Origin: Limnephilus marmoratus
Taxonomy: Eukaryota; Arthropoda; Insecta; Trichoptera; Limnephilidae
Direction: 5' to 3'
DNA: 64,000 bases
Assembly (NCBI GenBank): GCA_917880885.1
Contig: OU862908.1
Coordinates: 57,557,819 to 57,621,818 of the forward strand
Positions 43,258 to 55,033 of the stretch are shown here, in pieces; position 1 is the first letter of the stretch; every line of letters starts with the position of its first letter. The notes beneath the pieces are model-generated. The model was given only the letters and a program-made list of their open reading frames with translations. It did not search any database and was not told the DNA's origin. The position numbers were made by a program, and so were the translations under genes.

Positions 43258-43682
43258 GTTTAATACATAAAAATGAATGTTTCTTTGTTTGTCCCTCATG
43301 CTTTCCTAATTATTCACCCGTTTGCCATGAAACTTTGGAGATTTGATGTGAGTTGGTGAGCTGTGGAATTATGAAATTATTTCCTTTACTATTCAACTGA
43401 TTGTGATGAATCTTTGATTAATTGCAGTGCGCACGCTTAAGAATTTTTTTTTATATACCGGTGAGCTCTGGTGTTATGAAATATGTGTAAAACAATTGCA
43501 ATAGGTGGCACGCGAGCTGTTTGAAAACTGAAAATACCGCGTATTGAAGCGGGAAAGGAAACGCGGGGGGAGGGAGTTCGTGGGACGGGCGGAAGGGAAA
43601 CCGGGACGAATGGGAAAGGACACGCAGGGAGAAACAATTTCTTTATTATGTGGCATTGCAACGCACGCCGGGAATTCGCTAG
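43258..43682 (+). mobile_element. Non-autonomous Helitron, worn 5' end
   Basis: The leader AAAAATGAATGTTTCTTTGT and the 3' end GGCATTGCAACGCACGCC-GGGAATTCG-CTAG (43679-43682) before T match the 27055-28214 Helitron family; both carry G-rich sequence before the end. The TC start is not certain. Confidence 0.6.
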
Positions 43683-45189
43683 TTATTTAAAATAATATTG
43701 ATAGTGCGGATTTAATACAGATTTTTGTTGTAAGTAAAATTTGACATTTTTAATTGTTTGTGTTATCATAGTCCAATTGGCTCCGTCAGTTAAAATCCTT
43801 GTGCCCAATAATAAACTAAGAAAAATAATATCAAATTTGATTTTCGTCTTCTACATTAATTGTTTATAATTACAGCGAGTCGCCGCGCGCTGCGACAATA
43901 ATTTAATTTATTTTGCCCCAAACATTTTTTAACGGCGCGCCGCCAAAAGGAGCAAGTTTTTATTAGTTCCCGTCACGGTCAATAAAACCCACCGCATGTT
44001 GCGAGTTGCCACGCGGCGGTGAAAATTTTACTTTTCAAAAATGTGGCGGGAAAAATAAAACTTTCCCGAAAATTACTCTGTTGAAAATGAACGGTGTCGG
44101 TATAATTTAGGGAAATGGCGTTAAAAGGATATTAGTCCGGGGAAACAAGCTTCTCCGGAGGCTGCTAGATAAAATAATATTATATATCTTATATCAGTGT
44201 TAGTTGGCTGGTTGGTTGTGTGTGTGTGTTAGGATGTTTAGTTTAGGGAGGGCTTCGTAATGAGTTAATGATGTGAGTTATTGCCACTTGGCGAAGTATG
44301 AACCTTTTTTAATGCTCGCAAACTTTATATTCTGAACACGATTATGCAGCACGACAGTGGTGTGCGTCATTTTTCTTCTGATGACGGGATTTTCCGAGTC
44401 AAAACATTTTTTTAATGCATAAACTTGAAACAAATGTTTCCATTAATGTAAATATACTATCAATGATAAACATATGCTCCCATTTTCAATGGTTGATTGC
44501 TTCAATGATTTATTAATTATTTTTGTGTTTAATTCGTAGAACTCCATTTTTTTTTGTAATTTAAATATAATATTGTTATTATCAAGTTCTGCAAGTATTT
44601 TAGAATTTTTTTCGACAGTTTGAAAATGGCCCTGTAAGCCGAAACAACTGTAACAAAAATAAATATATAAAATACTCGCGGAACTTATAATAACATTATT
44701 AAATTAAATTAAAATGAAACTTTTTAAAATTGCTTGAATGATTAATTTATTTGGTTGATTAAATGATCGAATCAATGTTTGAGAATGAAAAAACATATCG
44801 ATCGTCCATTTGATTCGTCAGACTTCTTCAAAAACTAAGTTTTGAGAGAATGAGGAAAGCAATATTCGAATGCTCACCATAAATCAAATATTATTTCCAC
44901 GTGTCTGTGTTTCTCATATTAAATACGCTATAAAATAGCATCGGGAGGCATAACGGTCCGGTATATTAGTATTGACATTTTTAAATATCCCACTAGTGAT
45001 CCGGAAAATGTAAACATTTTGTTTATTTCATTACAATTTTTTTTTGCGTTATAATGGATTGGGTGGTGTGTATGAGTAATCTAAGCATAGTATCAGGTAA
45101 GGGGTACAATTTTATATATAACTGCATTCACAACTAAAGATGTCTGACTAATCAACTAGACGATCGATAAGCTCTCATCATAAATAATT
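43683..45189. other. Spacer
   Basis: A (GT)n run at 44217-44230. Nothing coding recognised. Confidence 0.35.
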
Positions 45190-46650
45190 GATCTAATCGG
45201 TTCTATAAAAGAAATAAACTTAGATATTTTGTCAATTAATAGAAATATGGGGTGACACATGCAGAGAATACAGAACAAAGTTCTTAAAAATCTCATCAAT
45301 TATAACCCAGAAACTTCCACAAAAAAACTATACCAGGAAATGTACCTTCTGAAAATGAAAATATTGTACGAATATAACATATTTCTTTTAATTGACAAAA
45401 TATAAAATGGACTTATACGGTCTAGCTTGTGTCGCTCTCCACAGAGAGAAAAAAATGGCCTTATATTTAAACGCCCGGGGTCTCAAAAGTTTCGTATGAT
45501 CTGTAGCTATTCGAAAACGTAAAAATAAATGAAATTATTGTTCACTATTAGCCCGCTAAAATGGCCGGAAGTTTTGAAAAAAAAAATAGATTTCGTGATT
45601 TGGAAAAAAATAAAACACAGGGTTCATATTTTATATTTTGTACCAAACTTATTTTTCATTCCATAACTGCAGTACAAAGAATCCAAAAAAAAAAATTTGT
45701 AAACACATGTGATGTGTTGGTTAAAAATATAAAAGGGGAAAATAACACTTTTCTGGATAAAATCAGAATTCTTGTTGACTTACTTGTATTCATAAACTTG
45801 AACCTTTTTTTCATTTTTGTCAGTTATACGCATTTTTTTAATTATAAACAAACGTTAAAAGATTAAATTACTTAAAAAAAATTTATTAAAAAAAAAAAAA
45901 AGTTTTAGGTTTGTTTTCTGATTTTCAATGCATTTTAGCGGGCTAATAACCATTTTTAAAAAATAAATTTAAATGCAGTTCTCATTTTCTCTGTAAGACG
46001 CAACTTTTGAGACCCCGGGCGTTTCTGAATTCAAAAGTTGAAATAATTGACACACCCTATTATATACACAAACACAACATTTATAAAAAACGTCACAAGT
46101 ACACGAACATTATACTAGACAACGTAATGAATTGTACACAAATACTGTCAAGACTGAAAGTGGCAAGAGAAGCATTGGCCACGAGGGTGTACGCAAATAT
46201 AATCTCCTCCCATATAACCTAAAAATCGAGAAGAACACGAATTCCTTTAAAAGAACTATTTAAACTTAAATTGTTAGAACAAAATTAAAAATATTACTAC
46301 TATACTACACACTACTTTATATATATATATATATGTATACTACTATACTCTGTACTTAAGTTAAGGAAGCGAAATATTGTATTTCTTTTAACTTAATAAT
46401 AATAAAAAAAGTAGAAAAAAAATTATCGTTTTATAAAACTTAAAACAACGGCCCAAAGGACCTGTCCTCTATATTATTTAAACCTATATTTTATATTTTA
46501 TGGGATATCTTCGCAACACTGTTAAAGGGTTAGGTCTTTATATGAATCAATTATTTCCTTTTTTAAATTTAGGGTTCTTTACCTTTTGGATGATTTTATA
46601 TTATATTTTTATTATTTTTATTTATTAATAAAGCCCAATAAAGAAACACA
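45190..46650 (+). pseudogene. 5'-truncated LINE split by a TIR element
   Basis: Translation before the insertion gives MQRIQNKVLKNLINYNPETS, KKLYQEMYLLKMKILYEYNI; after it IIDTPYYIHKHNIYKKRHKY and RLKVAREALATRVYANIIS, consistent with the RT C-terminus of a Jockey-like LINE. An AT-rich 3' UTR ends in ATTTATTAATAAAGCCC. Frames are shifted; not functional. Confidence 0.6.
45474..46019. mobile_element. TIR element of uncertain class, with an unassigned ORF
   Basis: Ends CCCGGGGTCTCAAAAGTT and its complement; a second inverted block ATTAGCCCGCTAAAATG lies about 70 bp inside each end (45545-45561, 45929-45945). Borders are palindromic (AAACG/CGTTT), so a duplication of CG or none is possible. A 101-codon plus frame (45561-45866, MAGSFEKKNRFRDLEK...) is lysine-rich and unassigned. 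Confidence 0.7.
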
Positions 46651-47139
46651 TTATTAACCAACCACGCACGTTTTCAAAAACTAAAGAATAAAAAAAAAAC
46701 ACGGCACGCCCCTGCTGAGTACCTACATAATAGATTCTTTCCAAAGTACATACATTTTTTGGTAACTTCTAAGTTTGTGATACCATATGAGGTGAATACA
46801 TAAACTTGTTGGAAGGGTAGTTATCACATTATCATAACATTGAGTAGATTTGACTCTGTGAAGGTTAAATAAGTTTTCGCAACTCGGCAGATAAATTTAA
46901 TGTGTAAAGTACTTACATACGTAGAAGTATGTGTGTACGTACCCTTACCATCCTAACCCCCTTTTTCTACCCTTTATTCGCCCTCTACAAGACCACAATA
47001 TTATTCGAATCACCATTAATCGGAGATGCCAGAGTTTGACTGAACTATTTTACTGGACATTTTGTTGGACAACAAATCCTTCATTCTTATGTACATATAT
47101 ATGTTTCCATGAGAGTTGGCCCGCCGTCATAATTATTAT
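46651..47139. other. Spacer
   Basis: Nothing supported. Confidence 0.35.
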
Positions 47140-47146
47140 ATACAAT

Positions 47147-47240
47147 ATACAGTCGGTTTAGGGAAAATGTGGTATTCCTACTCACACGAAATGTAAATAA
47201 TTGTCCCAGAAGCGGTGTGCAGATAGGATGTATATATAAA
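47147..47240 (+). repeat. Unclassified repeat E, copy 2
   Basis: See 2930-3020; adjoins the minus-strand hammerhead-like repeat that ends near 47240. Confidence 0.5.
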
Positions 47241-47366
47241 ACTATTTTCTTGAAATAAAACAATAACTTTGTTTGTAACCAAGTTTTTTTTTTTTTTTTT
47301 TTTTAATACCGACTGGTTTCGCTTAACACCAGCATCTTCAGGTTTGAAATTAAACTTATAAAAAAA
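47240..47366 (-). mobile_element. Hammerhead-like repeat, family 3, minus copy
   Basis: The minus strand reads CTGAAGA (47341-47335; consensus is CUGANGA), TGCTGGTGTTAAGC (stem II GCT/AGC), GAAAC (47320-47316), CAGTC then GGTAT. A T-run on plus (47284-47304) and GGTTACAAACAAAGT follow. Helix III would be minimal, cleavage triplet GTC. Forms an inverted pair with 47563-48090. Confidence 0.55.
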
Positions 47367-47562
47367 TATACATTGTGTGAGCTTACATATACATACATAC
47401 AAATAGAGACAAAACATACTATGAAGGAATAGTGAAAGAGTGAAATTAACATCTTACACTTACATAGTGATAGAGAGAAAGAGACGGGTGATATCTAATG
47501 ATTTACCATATTATGTCTACAGGGACAAAATGTCACTTGAACAGGTGATTAAGGGTTTTTAC

Positions 47563-48090
47563 TAGTTTATAGGAAATATCCTGTTTAGTTTAATTTTATA
47601 TCCTGAAGATGCTTGTGTTAAGCCACAGATTCTCAAATTTTTTTTTGCCCACCGCCCACTTTGAGAATATTTTCATTTCTAGCGCCCCCTAACTCGTGAA
47701 TCCGAAATAGCAAACGGTGGGGGCGTAATGGGATACCACGTGGGATTACATTTGCCACAACGGAGGAGGCGTGATGGGATTGGGAAAATATTTTAAGGTT
47801 TAACGTAATTTATCGATGGGTGGGGCAAGATAGGTAGGGGTGGTAAGACTTTCTCTGGGTATCCTACCGCCCCCCCTGAAAGTCTGAAACGCCCCCCAAT
47901 TTTCTCTTGGTCTTCTACCACCCCCTGAAGGTCTGAAACGGCCCCAAAAGGGCGTTATCGCCCACGTTGAGAACCTATGTGTTAAGCGAATCCGGTCGGT
48001 TTAAAAAAAATAATCGTGGTTACAAACAAAGTTAATGTTTTATTTCAATTAATATGTAAAACCATAAAATGACTGCTTTCTACCAAAAAA
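47563..48090 (+). mobile_element. Hammerhead-like repeat, family 3, plus copy, split by hAT
   Basis: CTGAAGA at 47603-47609 and the start of stem II GCTT-GTGTT-AAGC lie left of a hAT insertion; GAATCCGGTCGGTTT lies right of it (47988-48002). One-base change GAAA to GAAT compared with the minus copy. Followed by an A-run and TGACTGCTTTCTACCAAAA (48071-48089). Confidence 0.55.
47616..47987. mobile_element. hAT MITE inside a hammerhead-like motif
   Basis: 356 bp (47624-47979) with perfect 8-bp duplications TGTTAAGC (47616-47623, 47980-47987). Ends CACAGATTCTCAAA and the complement of TTGAGAACCTATG. Interior C/G-rich runs such as CGCCCCCCAATTTTC. The duplication falls within stem II of the host motif. 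Confidence 0.9.
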
Positions 48091-49060
48091 TAAATAAATA
48101 AACATATTTTCAATTTTTTTAATAAGAAAAACTCTCTTTTATAACTTTGAAGGTTATTTATTCCCATCAACGTTTAGATTATTAGATTATTATTGTTATC
48201 TTCTTCTTCAAAACATATCTTCATTTAAATGCATCAAGAATATAACTTAAAGGATTAACTACGTAAGTCCACAGTGATTGGTATTTTTGAAGTCGATTTT
48301 AATAATTATAATTTCGGAGAGGCAACGCTACAACGGTCGAGTTACCATTTATAGACACAGTACATAACATATTACTGCTAACATCTTCGCTAACTTCTAG
48401 TCCTAAGAGCTTCGTAAAACGTCATTAGCATAAGTCGATTTGGTCCATCTTCCCCGCGTTACACCAATATGGTCTTCATTCTTATAGTCCTGCTAGAATT
48501 ATTATTGTAGGGGATGCACTTCTTCCCACTTAACATTTTTCTGCAATGTTATCTGCGCTGCAGTCAGCCTCGTTCCCGGAGCATTATGTAAATTAGACAC
48601 TTGGTCCATCTATCGCGTTTCCAGCTCCCACTCCGAGATATCATTCCCCGATAGGTGGACGTGCTGGGCAACCAGAAGTAGGGACTCCAAGGGTGATGCT
48701 GCACGTTTAATAGAATTGAAGAGGAAAAGAATCGGAAAAACTGCATGCTAGTAGGTGTACAGTGTTTGTGTAGGTTTGAAAAGATAGGTGTGTACTGTGT
48801 AGATGTAGTAGTAGTATCTGTTTACGTAGGTGTGAAAATGGCGAGGAAATGAAATTATAGTAATTCAATCTTCTGATGCAACGGAGGTTGGCTGTCATAG
48901 GGGAGATATCCATCATACAGGCTGCAACCCGAAACAACTTAGCAGAATAAGTCTACGCGGCCATTTCCGTGATGTGAGGCCAGATTATCCAATCGAACTG
49001 AATATTTATGTTTAAAACAATAGGTTTTCCAATAGAAAATATCCAATATCCAATATGATT
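48091..49060. other. Spacer
   Basis: No gene or repeat recognised. Confidence 0.35.
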
Positions 49061-49252
49061 GACCGGACTGTGGCTGAGTGGAAATCGCGTTTGGGTCCCA
49101 CCCGGACGTCGCGTCTTCGATTCCTCGGCATGCAAAGTCCTCCATCACGACACAAGCAACATTTTTCCGCTTACTGTGGTGGTAATAGGAGATTTTCAAA
49201 TATTGTTAGGTTATTTGTAAAACGGGCATGTTTGTCTTTCTTTCTAAAATTT
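49061..49252 (+). repeat. SINE-D, best copy
   Basis: tRNA-derived head: box A TGGCTGAGTGG (49071-49081) and box B TCTTCGATTCC (49114-49124). Then TCCTCGGCATGCAAAGTCCT, ACACAAGCAACATTTTTCC and a tail GGGCATGTTTGTCTTTCTTT. Pol III-type SINE of about 190 bp without an ORF. Confidence 0.75.
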
Positions 49253-49257
49253 ATATA

Positions 49258-49735
49258 TTTATTTTTTGTTTAAAATTATAAAATACGGGCCATAGGAGAA
49301 TTTTATTTTTCATGATTTTTTAAGCAGTTTTTGAATGTTTTTGGGATTAATATTAGTTAACTGTAATTTAAAATTTTAAAAATAAATAAAAAAATCGGAG
49401 AAAAGGCGTTTTTTCGGTTGAAATTTTAATTTATATCGGTCGTTTGTAATTTAAATTTAAGCTCAGCAAATTGTTTTTTCCTTTTCATTTCTTTATAAAT
49501 TTTCTTTTTCACGAATAATTGCCAAGTTGCCTCGTAAATCACGAAAAATCATTTTATTGTCTTTATATTATAAGTCAAATCACAAATAACTAAAATAGCT
49601 CTCATTCGTACCTACTAAATATTTGCCAAACCTGTTGATTTTAAAACAAATATTTCGTTTTTGTTTGATTTTCAAGCTCAAATCCAAATGTAAGTTCTGT
49701 TTGAATTGAGGTATTATTTTGTATTTAATTTGATT
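49258..49735. repeat. Fold-back repeat F, copy 2 (left arm truncated)
   Basis: AAATTATAAAATACGGGCCAT at the left and ATTGCCAAGTTGCCTC, TCAAGCTCAAATCCAAATGT at the right correspond to the arms of the element at 57787-58203. The left arm is cut where SINE-D ends. Confidence 0.6.
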
Positions 49736-49802
49736 TTTACGTTTGAATGTGAGCAAACATTAAAAAAATATGTATTTTGGTAGAAAGCAGTCACAGATAT
49801 TA

Positions 49803-50092
49803 GTAATTGTGATGTAGAGTAATTAAGTATTTCATATGGAAAGAATACGATAGATGGCGGTAAGCATGTAGCTTGCACCATAGCTCGCCAGATGGCATTG
49901 GCGTACAAGAAGCAGTCTCAGAGATATACTTTGCGAGCTCCCGTGGCAAGGCTCCAGAGATTTACCTACCCCCGAATAGTAAACAGACGTAGCTAACCAG
50001 CTAGGTTATTCCAGTAAATAAACACTTTTATATTCAAAGAACCTTATTTAATAATTACTATCTGCCGAGGAAAGGGCAGACATAACAGTAAT
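49803..50092. mobile_element. Solo LTR
   Basis: 280 bp (49808-50087) beginning TGTGATG and ending ATAACA, flanked by 5-bp duplications GTAAT (49803-49807, 50088-50092). Holds an AATAAA signal (CCAGTAAATAAACACTT). No second LTR or internal region nearby, so it is a recombined solo LTR; gypsy, copia and BEL/Pao all make 5-bp duplications. Confidence 0.75.
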
Positions 50093-50261
50093 ATAGTAGT
50101 AATATAGTAGTTTCATCTTCAAAAGAAACTGAAGGGATTCAACAGCATTAACGGCAAGTGCATTGGTTTTGTTAAAAATCTGTAATCTGTATTTGATGGA
50201 AGGAAAAACTTTAGGGAAATATATTCATATATGACGGAATGAACTTCTTTTTTTAATGTTA

Positions 50262-50537
50262 ATACCTCATGAGTCCCAGCTGCCCCCGTCTGGAGCCGCT
50301 GAGACCATGGCATCCCCAATTGGAGTACGTTGTGAGGCTGAAGGTAGTGTGGAAAAGAAGGAGAACGGGAAGAGGAAGATTGGGAAGTACCTGGCTATTC
50401 AAATCTGGTCACCACACATGGCTAAAGTCATTTCAAGCAACGTTTCAATTCTGAATGGTGGTCTTACACCAGGGCGACATTGAGAGTACCCTCCACTCTG
50501 GAACGTGCCGCAAATATACTATATATTATTTTAAAGC
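50262..50537 (-). repeat. SINE-C, head-less
   Basis: The body matches 38664-39006 from TCCCAGCTGCCCCCGTCTGG to ACTATATATTATTTTAAA; no tRNA head and no clear A-run. Confidence 0.7.
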
Positions 50538-50874
50538 TTTCTAAGACTTTCAAATAATGTTTTTAAATCCTTTGCAGCTCACATTGTTTAAATTAAGTCC
50601 TTCGTGTATTAATTACTCGCAAACAATTAAAAAATCATTGTAAATATACCAATTAATGTTAACCATTTAATATGTACAGAGATATTTCAATTTACATTTA
50701 AGTTATTCTTCCGAAGAAAAACACTAATTTGAAATTGGGAGAAAAACCAATTTCGCAGCCGCAATATTAAAAAAGGGGTCGGTAGTCTGTACAACAGATT
50801 GGATTTATTCCCATACATGATTGAATTACTGACACGTGGTTCTATCTAAATAACGTTTGCTAGAAGATTGAACA

Positions 50875-51259
50875 GACCTCCGTAGTCCATTGGGTAAGAC
50901 TCTTGACTCACAATCCGGAGGTCGCGGGTTCGAACCCGGCATGCGCAAATAAATTTTATTTGTTTAATTTGTGTTATTTCACAATTAATTCATTTAAAAT
51001 AATATACAGGATATTTGCGGCATGTTTCAGAGTGGAAGATACTATCAGTATCGCCCTGGTGTAAGACCACCATTCAGAATTGAAACGTTGCTTGAAAATG
51101 GCTTTAGCCGTGTTTAGTGACCAGGTCTGAATAGCCAGGTACTTCCCAACCTTCCTCTCCCCCACCTCCTTCCCCTCCCCACTACCTTCAGCCTCACAAC
51201 ATACCCCAATTAGGGATGCCATAGTCTCACTGGATCATATATTCACTGTAAAAAAAAAG
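50875..51259 (+). repeat. SINE-C, full-length with tRNA-like head
   Basis: The head is tRNA-Val-like: GACCTCCGTAGTCCATTGGG, anticodon arm TTGACTCACAATC (anticodon CAC), box B GGTTCGAACCC, then GCATGCGCAAATAAATTTTA. Body and A-run (51250-51259) follow. A short direct repeat AAGATTGAA/AAGATTAAG may be its target duplication. Best template for the family in this window. Confidence 0.85.
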
Positions 51260-51417
51260 ATTAAGAACTTAATACGACTTTAGAACAATGAATCTGCATT
51301 CAATGTAATTTCAGTCAATGTAATGTATTATTGTTAAACTCATAATTTTTTATTTCATTCTATCGAAGACCCGTGAAAATACACGTAATATAAATAAAAA
51401 TATATATTTTTGAAATT

Positions 51418-51475
51418 GCCACCTCAGAGAATCAAACCCCGACCTACTGCTTGGAGTTAAACTCCACCAATTATA
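51418..51475 (-). repeat. tRNA-like scrap
   Basis: The minus strand reads GGTGGAGTTTAACTCC and GGGGTTTGATTCTC (box B-like). Probably a worn tRNA-derived SINE head. Confidence 0.3.
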
Positions 51476-51490
51476 AATATATGCATACAT

Positions 51491-51890
51491 ACACAGGAGG
51501 CCCTGAGGAAAGAAATCCCCTCAGGGCTTATGTCATCTTTGGGGGTGCTGTGTGAACGATCATTTTAGGAAAGAAAGAAGAGGAAGTTCTGGGAAGAAAA
51601 CATATATAAGAAGTGGCTAGAAATCTGGGGGTAAGAATGTCCATGAGTGACGGACGTATTATTCCTGCTAGAGAAGTCAAAAAATTTCTCTCAACCGTTC
51701 TCTCCCTATCCGCTGCTTAGTTGGTATTCAGACGCATCTGCCGCCAAGACCCGGATAATCCTCGCCCCATGAACCCGGACATCCCTGCTAGGTCACTAAA
51801 CGTAGCGAACCACTCGGGGTGACCTACGGCAGAGGTGTCGGTTATTGAATAAATGGTTTTCATGAAGGCGGTACCCATACCCGCCTCCTA
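51491..51890 (-). repeat. SINE-B, nearly full-length
   Basis: Plus strand: ACACAGGAGGCCCTGAGGAA, GGGGGTGCTGTGTGAACG, CGCCGCCAAGACC-like middle, GAATAAATGGTTTTC and GGTACCCATACCCGCCTCC. The A-run side is lost. Confidence 0.75.
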
Positions 51891-51899
51891 ATTTGCATT

Positions 51900-53070
51900 A
51901 AACCAAACTCTTCTAAGAACGCTCGATTAAATTTATTGTTTATAGATATTTAAAACATCGTTTTAATTTTAGAATTTCGTACATATTTTAGAACGTTATG
52001 GGCACACAACCAAAATAAATTGTTTAATAATATCCATAGTATGTATATAATATTTATTTTAGTTAAACTTAAAATATTACGGTACCAGCTCAGACCTGTG
52101 AAAAATCACGGACGTACAATGTAAAATAAAAATATTAAATATAAATGAAAAACAAAAATTAATCATTTTGAATTGGAAGGCAACAATGCTGACCAATACG
52201 CCTCCAAGTATTTTTAGAACGGCAGCATGTGTTCATTATATTCATATATTATTATTATACATATATTCACTGATAATAAGAATTACGTATTTTGGAATAA
52301 GCATAACGTATTTTAGAATGTTACTTTACATGACCAAAAGAGTATTGTTTGATAATATTGTTAAACGTAAAACATTCATGATAAAAGTGGAATGCAAGTT
52401 TGCATTCGGTCTGTGCTTATGCAGTAACAAGGAAATGACTTGCATCCAAGCTCTGAATTCCCGAGTAAAGATGCAAGTTTTTCTCATCTTGAATTGAGAT
52501 GAGCATATTAGTCCAATGGACCGTAAGCGAAGATAATTGAATTTTAAGCAGATTACGTCTCCGCCAAATAAACGACCATCTGAAGAAGAAGAAAATTTCC
52601 TTACCGTATAATGAGAAACGTTTAATGGGTTTTTGTAAATTGACTTAGTTTACAAAATAGAGAGCTTATTCGGTAGATGGATAATCTCATAGTGGATTTT
52701 TTGTAAATGTATGTCTTGTTAAAAGCTCTCGTAATAGGAAAAGTGCGATGGAAGGATTCTGTAAGCATCTTTCTAAGAATCTAAAAAGGGTAAGCTTACA
52801 GGCATAATATTACTCCGTTTTTTTCAGAAAATGAGAAAATAAGGAAAATACATTTAAAGTCCTTTACTTATGATGATTTACTTTGCATATTTGATTGGTG
52901 ATTTCCATCGCTTTTCTCAAAGGATCTTAGCAAATGTAATGAGATTTAATTTTCACATGGAAGAACAACTCTGATGGCCTATCCTTATTGGTTCGCTATC
53001 ATCTTGGCAATCTACACCTTAAATATGTCAAAGTTTTATAGCTCACGATGTAAACGATTTTTCAAGATGA
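51900..53070. other. Spacer
   Basis: GACCTGTGAAAAATCACGG near 52092 recurs with variants at 57735. No gene seen. Confidence 0.35.
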
Positions 53071-53272
53071 TAGCCAGTCAGTTGCTGAGTTGGCATCGCG
53101 TTTGGGTCCCATCCGGGCGTCGCATGTTCTATTCCTCGGCTGGCTAAAGTCCTCCATCATGACACAAGCAACATTCTTCCACTTACTGTGGTGATAGGAG
53201 GAGATTTTCAGATATTGTCAGGTTATTCGTAATCTGGGAATGTTTGTCTTTCTTTAAAATAAAAAAAAATAT
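53071..53272 (+). repeat. SINE-D copy
   Basis: AGTTGCTGAGTTGGCATCGC, TTGGGTCCCATCCGGGCGTC, TCCTCGGCTGGCTAAAGTCC, CATGACACAAGCAACATTCT, ending TTTGTCTTTCTTTAAAATAA. Confidence 0.75.
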
Positions 53273-53362
53273 AAATAGTTGTGTTAACTTATAAATTTCA
53301 AGTAGAAAACATTGTGTAATCGTCATGATCGTAGAGTAAACGGCTCAAATTTTTTGCTTCCT

Positions 53363-53812
53363 TTTTTACGTTAACTCCACACAGGAGACCCTGATGAAAA
53401 CAGTTTCTCTTGAGGCCTATGTCATTTTTGGGGATGCTGTGTGGAAAGTCCCTTTAGGTAAAGGACAGATAGGAAGTTCTGGGACGGAAAAAGGTATGAG
53501 GTGTGGGTAGGAATCTGGGGGCCAATGTGTCTAGGACGTATGACTATCTCTCCCAAGCGGTTATCATTATGATACTAGCACAGACCTGTGAATTCTATCA
53601 CTCCTAAGAGGTGGGTCGAGAGTCCGGCTGGAGAGGTAAAATTACTCCATCGACCCGTCTCTCCCGGTCGGGCCCGCTACCTAGACAAACCTCCCTCCAT
53701 GAACCTGGGCATCCCTGTCAATTCACCAAACGTAGCGAAGCACTGAGCATGTGGTAATCCATGGCAGTGGAGTTGGTGAGTTATCCAATAAATTCTCCCA
53801 ATAAACTCCCAA
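53363..53812 (-). repeat. SINE-B copy, rearranged
   Basis: Tail with CTCCACACAGGAGACCCTGA, then GGATGCTGTGTGGAAAGTCC, and head-side CTCCCTCCATGAACCTGGGC and TATCCAATAAA. An extra about 60-bp piece sits near 53551-53610. Confidence 0.65.
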
Positions 53813-53825
53813 ATTCAAAAACAAA

Positions 53826-54228
53826 CTTTTTTTTATGTGAATACCTCACAGGAGTCCCAGCTGCTGCCGTCTGTCCAGTGAGACTACGGCATCCCCAATT
53901 GGGATATGTTGTGAGGCCGAAGGTAGTGGGAAGGGGAAGGAGATGAGGAAGAGGATGGTGGGGAAGTACCTGGCTGTTTAGACCTGGTCACCAAACCCGG
54001 CTACAGCCATTTCAAGCAACGTTTCAATTCAGAATTATGGTTTTACACCGGGGAGATACTGAGAGGGTCTTCCACTCTGGAACGTGCCGCAAATATACTA
54101 TACATTATTTTTAAATTAATTAATGAAATAACACAAACTAATCAAATAAATTTTATTTGCACACGCCGGGATTCGATCCCGCGAATTTCGAATTGTGAGT
54201 CAATTATTCCTCGACCACCGCGGCCGTC
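53826..54228 (-). repeat. SINE-C, full-length, worn tRNA head
   Basis: T-run at 53827-53834, body, and a head on minus of GGATCGAATCCCGGCGTGTG with degraded anticodon arm (GACTCACAATTC). Confidence 0.7.
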
Positions 54229-55033
54229 GTTAATAAGCCAATCAAACAGATTTCTGCTTTATTGCGAGGATTCCCTTTATATCAAAGCAATATTAATACC
54301 GCTCCCCAAATCACTTGAAAGTCTCAAAAACACTTTGAAATATCTACCGAATAAGACCAGAAGTAGGTTTTGACATCGCAAAGACGGAAGAGGGATGTCG
54401 GTAGTCTGCACTCATGTCCGATACGTACCACTTCCGATACAGAATCAATAATGGTCGGCTGTTGGGACTATCGGGTCTATCCGGTTAACTTTAAACACAA
54501 ACAAAAGTGCTTATTATTTGTTCGGAAGTCTCGGAGCGGACTTGGGGAATGTTCTGAACCAATAGAACCGACCGACCCCTCTTCACTGCGGAGATAAGAG
54601 AACTGGAAAACAACAAGTAAAGAGATATTTTGTTTTCCTTTTGTTATTGGAAAACCTTTCCTTTGATGTTGAAAAATTATTTCGAAATGCAAATACACGG
54701 TCTTGATTACACGAATACTTACGAATATCTGGAGAATTGTTTATTACAATTTGCAGATCATGTAAACATGTAGATATTTATTCAATCATTTAAGGGAAAA
54801 CTTCTTTAGGACCGCTGTGATTAGAAACTCAATAAAACGAAAAATAGCGACACTAAAAAGAGACAAACATACATCTACAGGATTTAGCTTGCGAGAGAAT
54901 GAGGTCTCTTTTTTGTGCTGTGCTTCGTAACCTATCGGTCTCCTTTTTGTGCGGTCCTTCGTAGCTCTTTATATCTTGTCCACTTTAGTTTTCTGAAGGT
55001 GTCACTTCTGCCGATGGGAATTGAAAACTAAGA
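54229..55033. other. Spacer
   Basis: A roughly 33-bp sequence is imperfectly doubled near 54901-54968 (GGTCTCTTTTTTGTGC / GGTCTCCTTTTTGTGC). Nothing else. Confidence 0.35.

Noticed and set aside
51418..51475. Possible functional tRNA gene
   Set aside because: Box B is degenerate and no cloverleaf with paired acceptor stem can be drawn; kept only as a worn SINE-like scrap.
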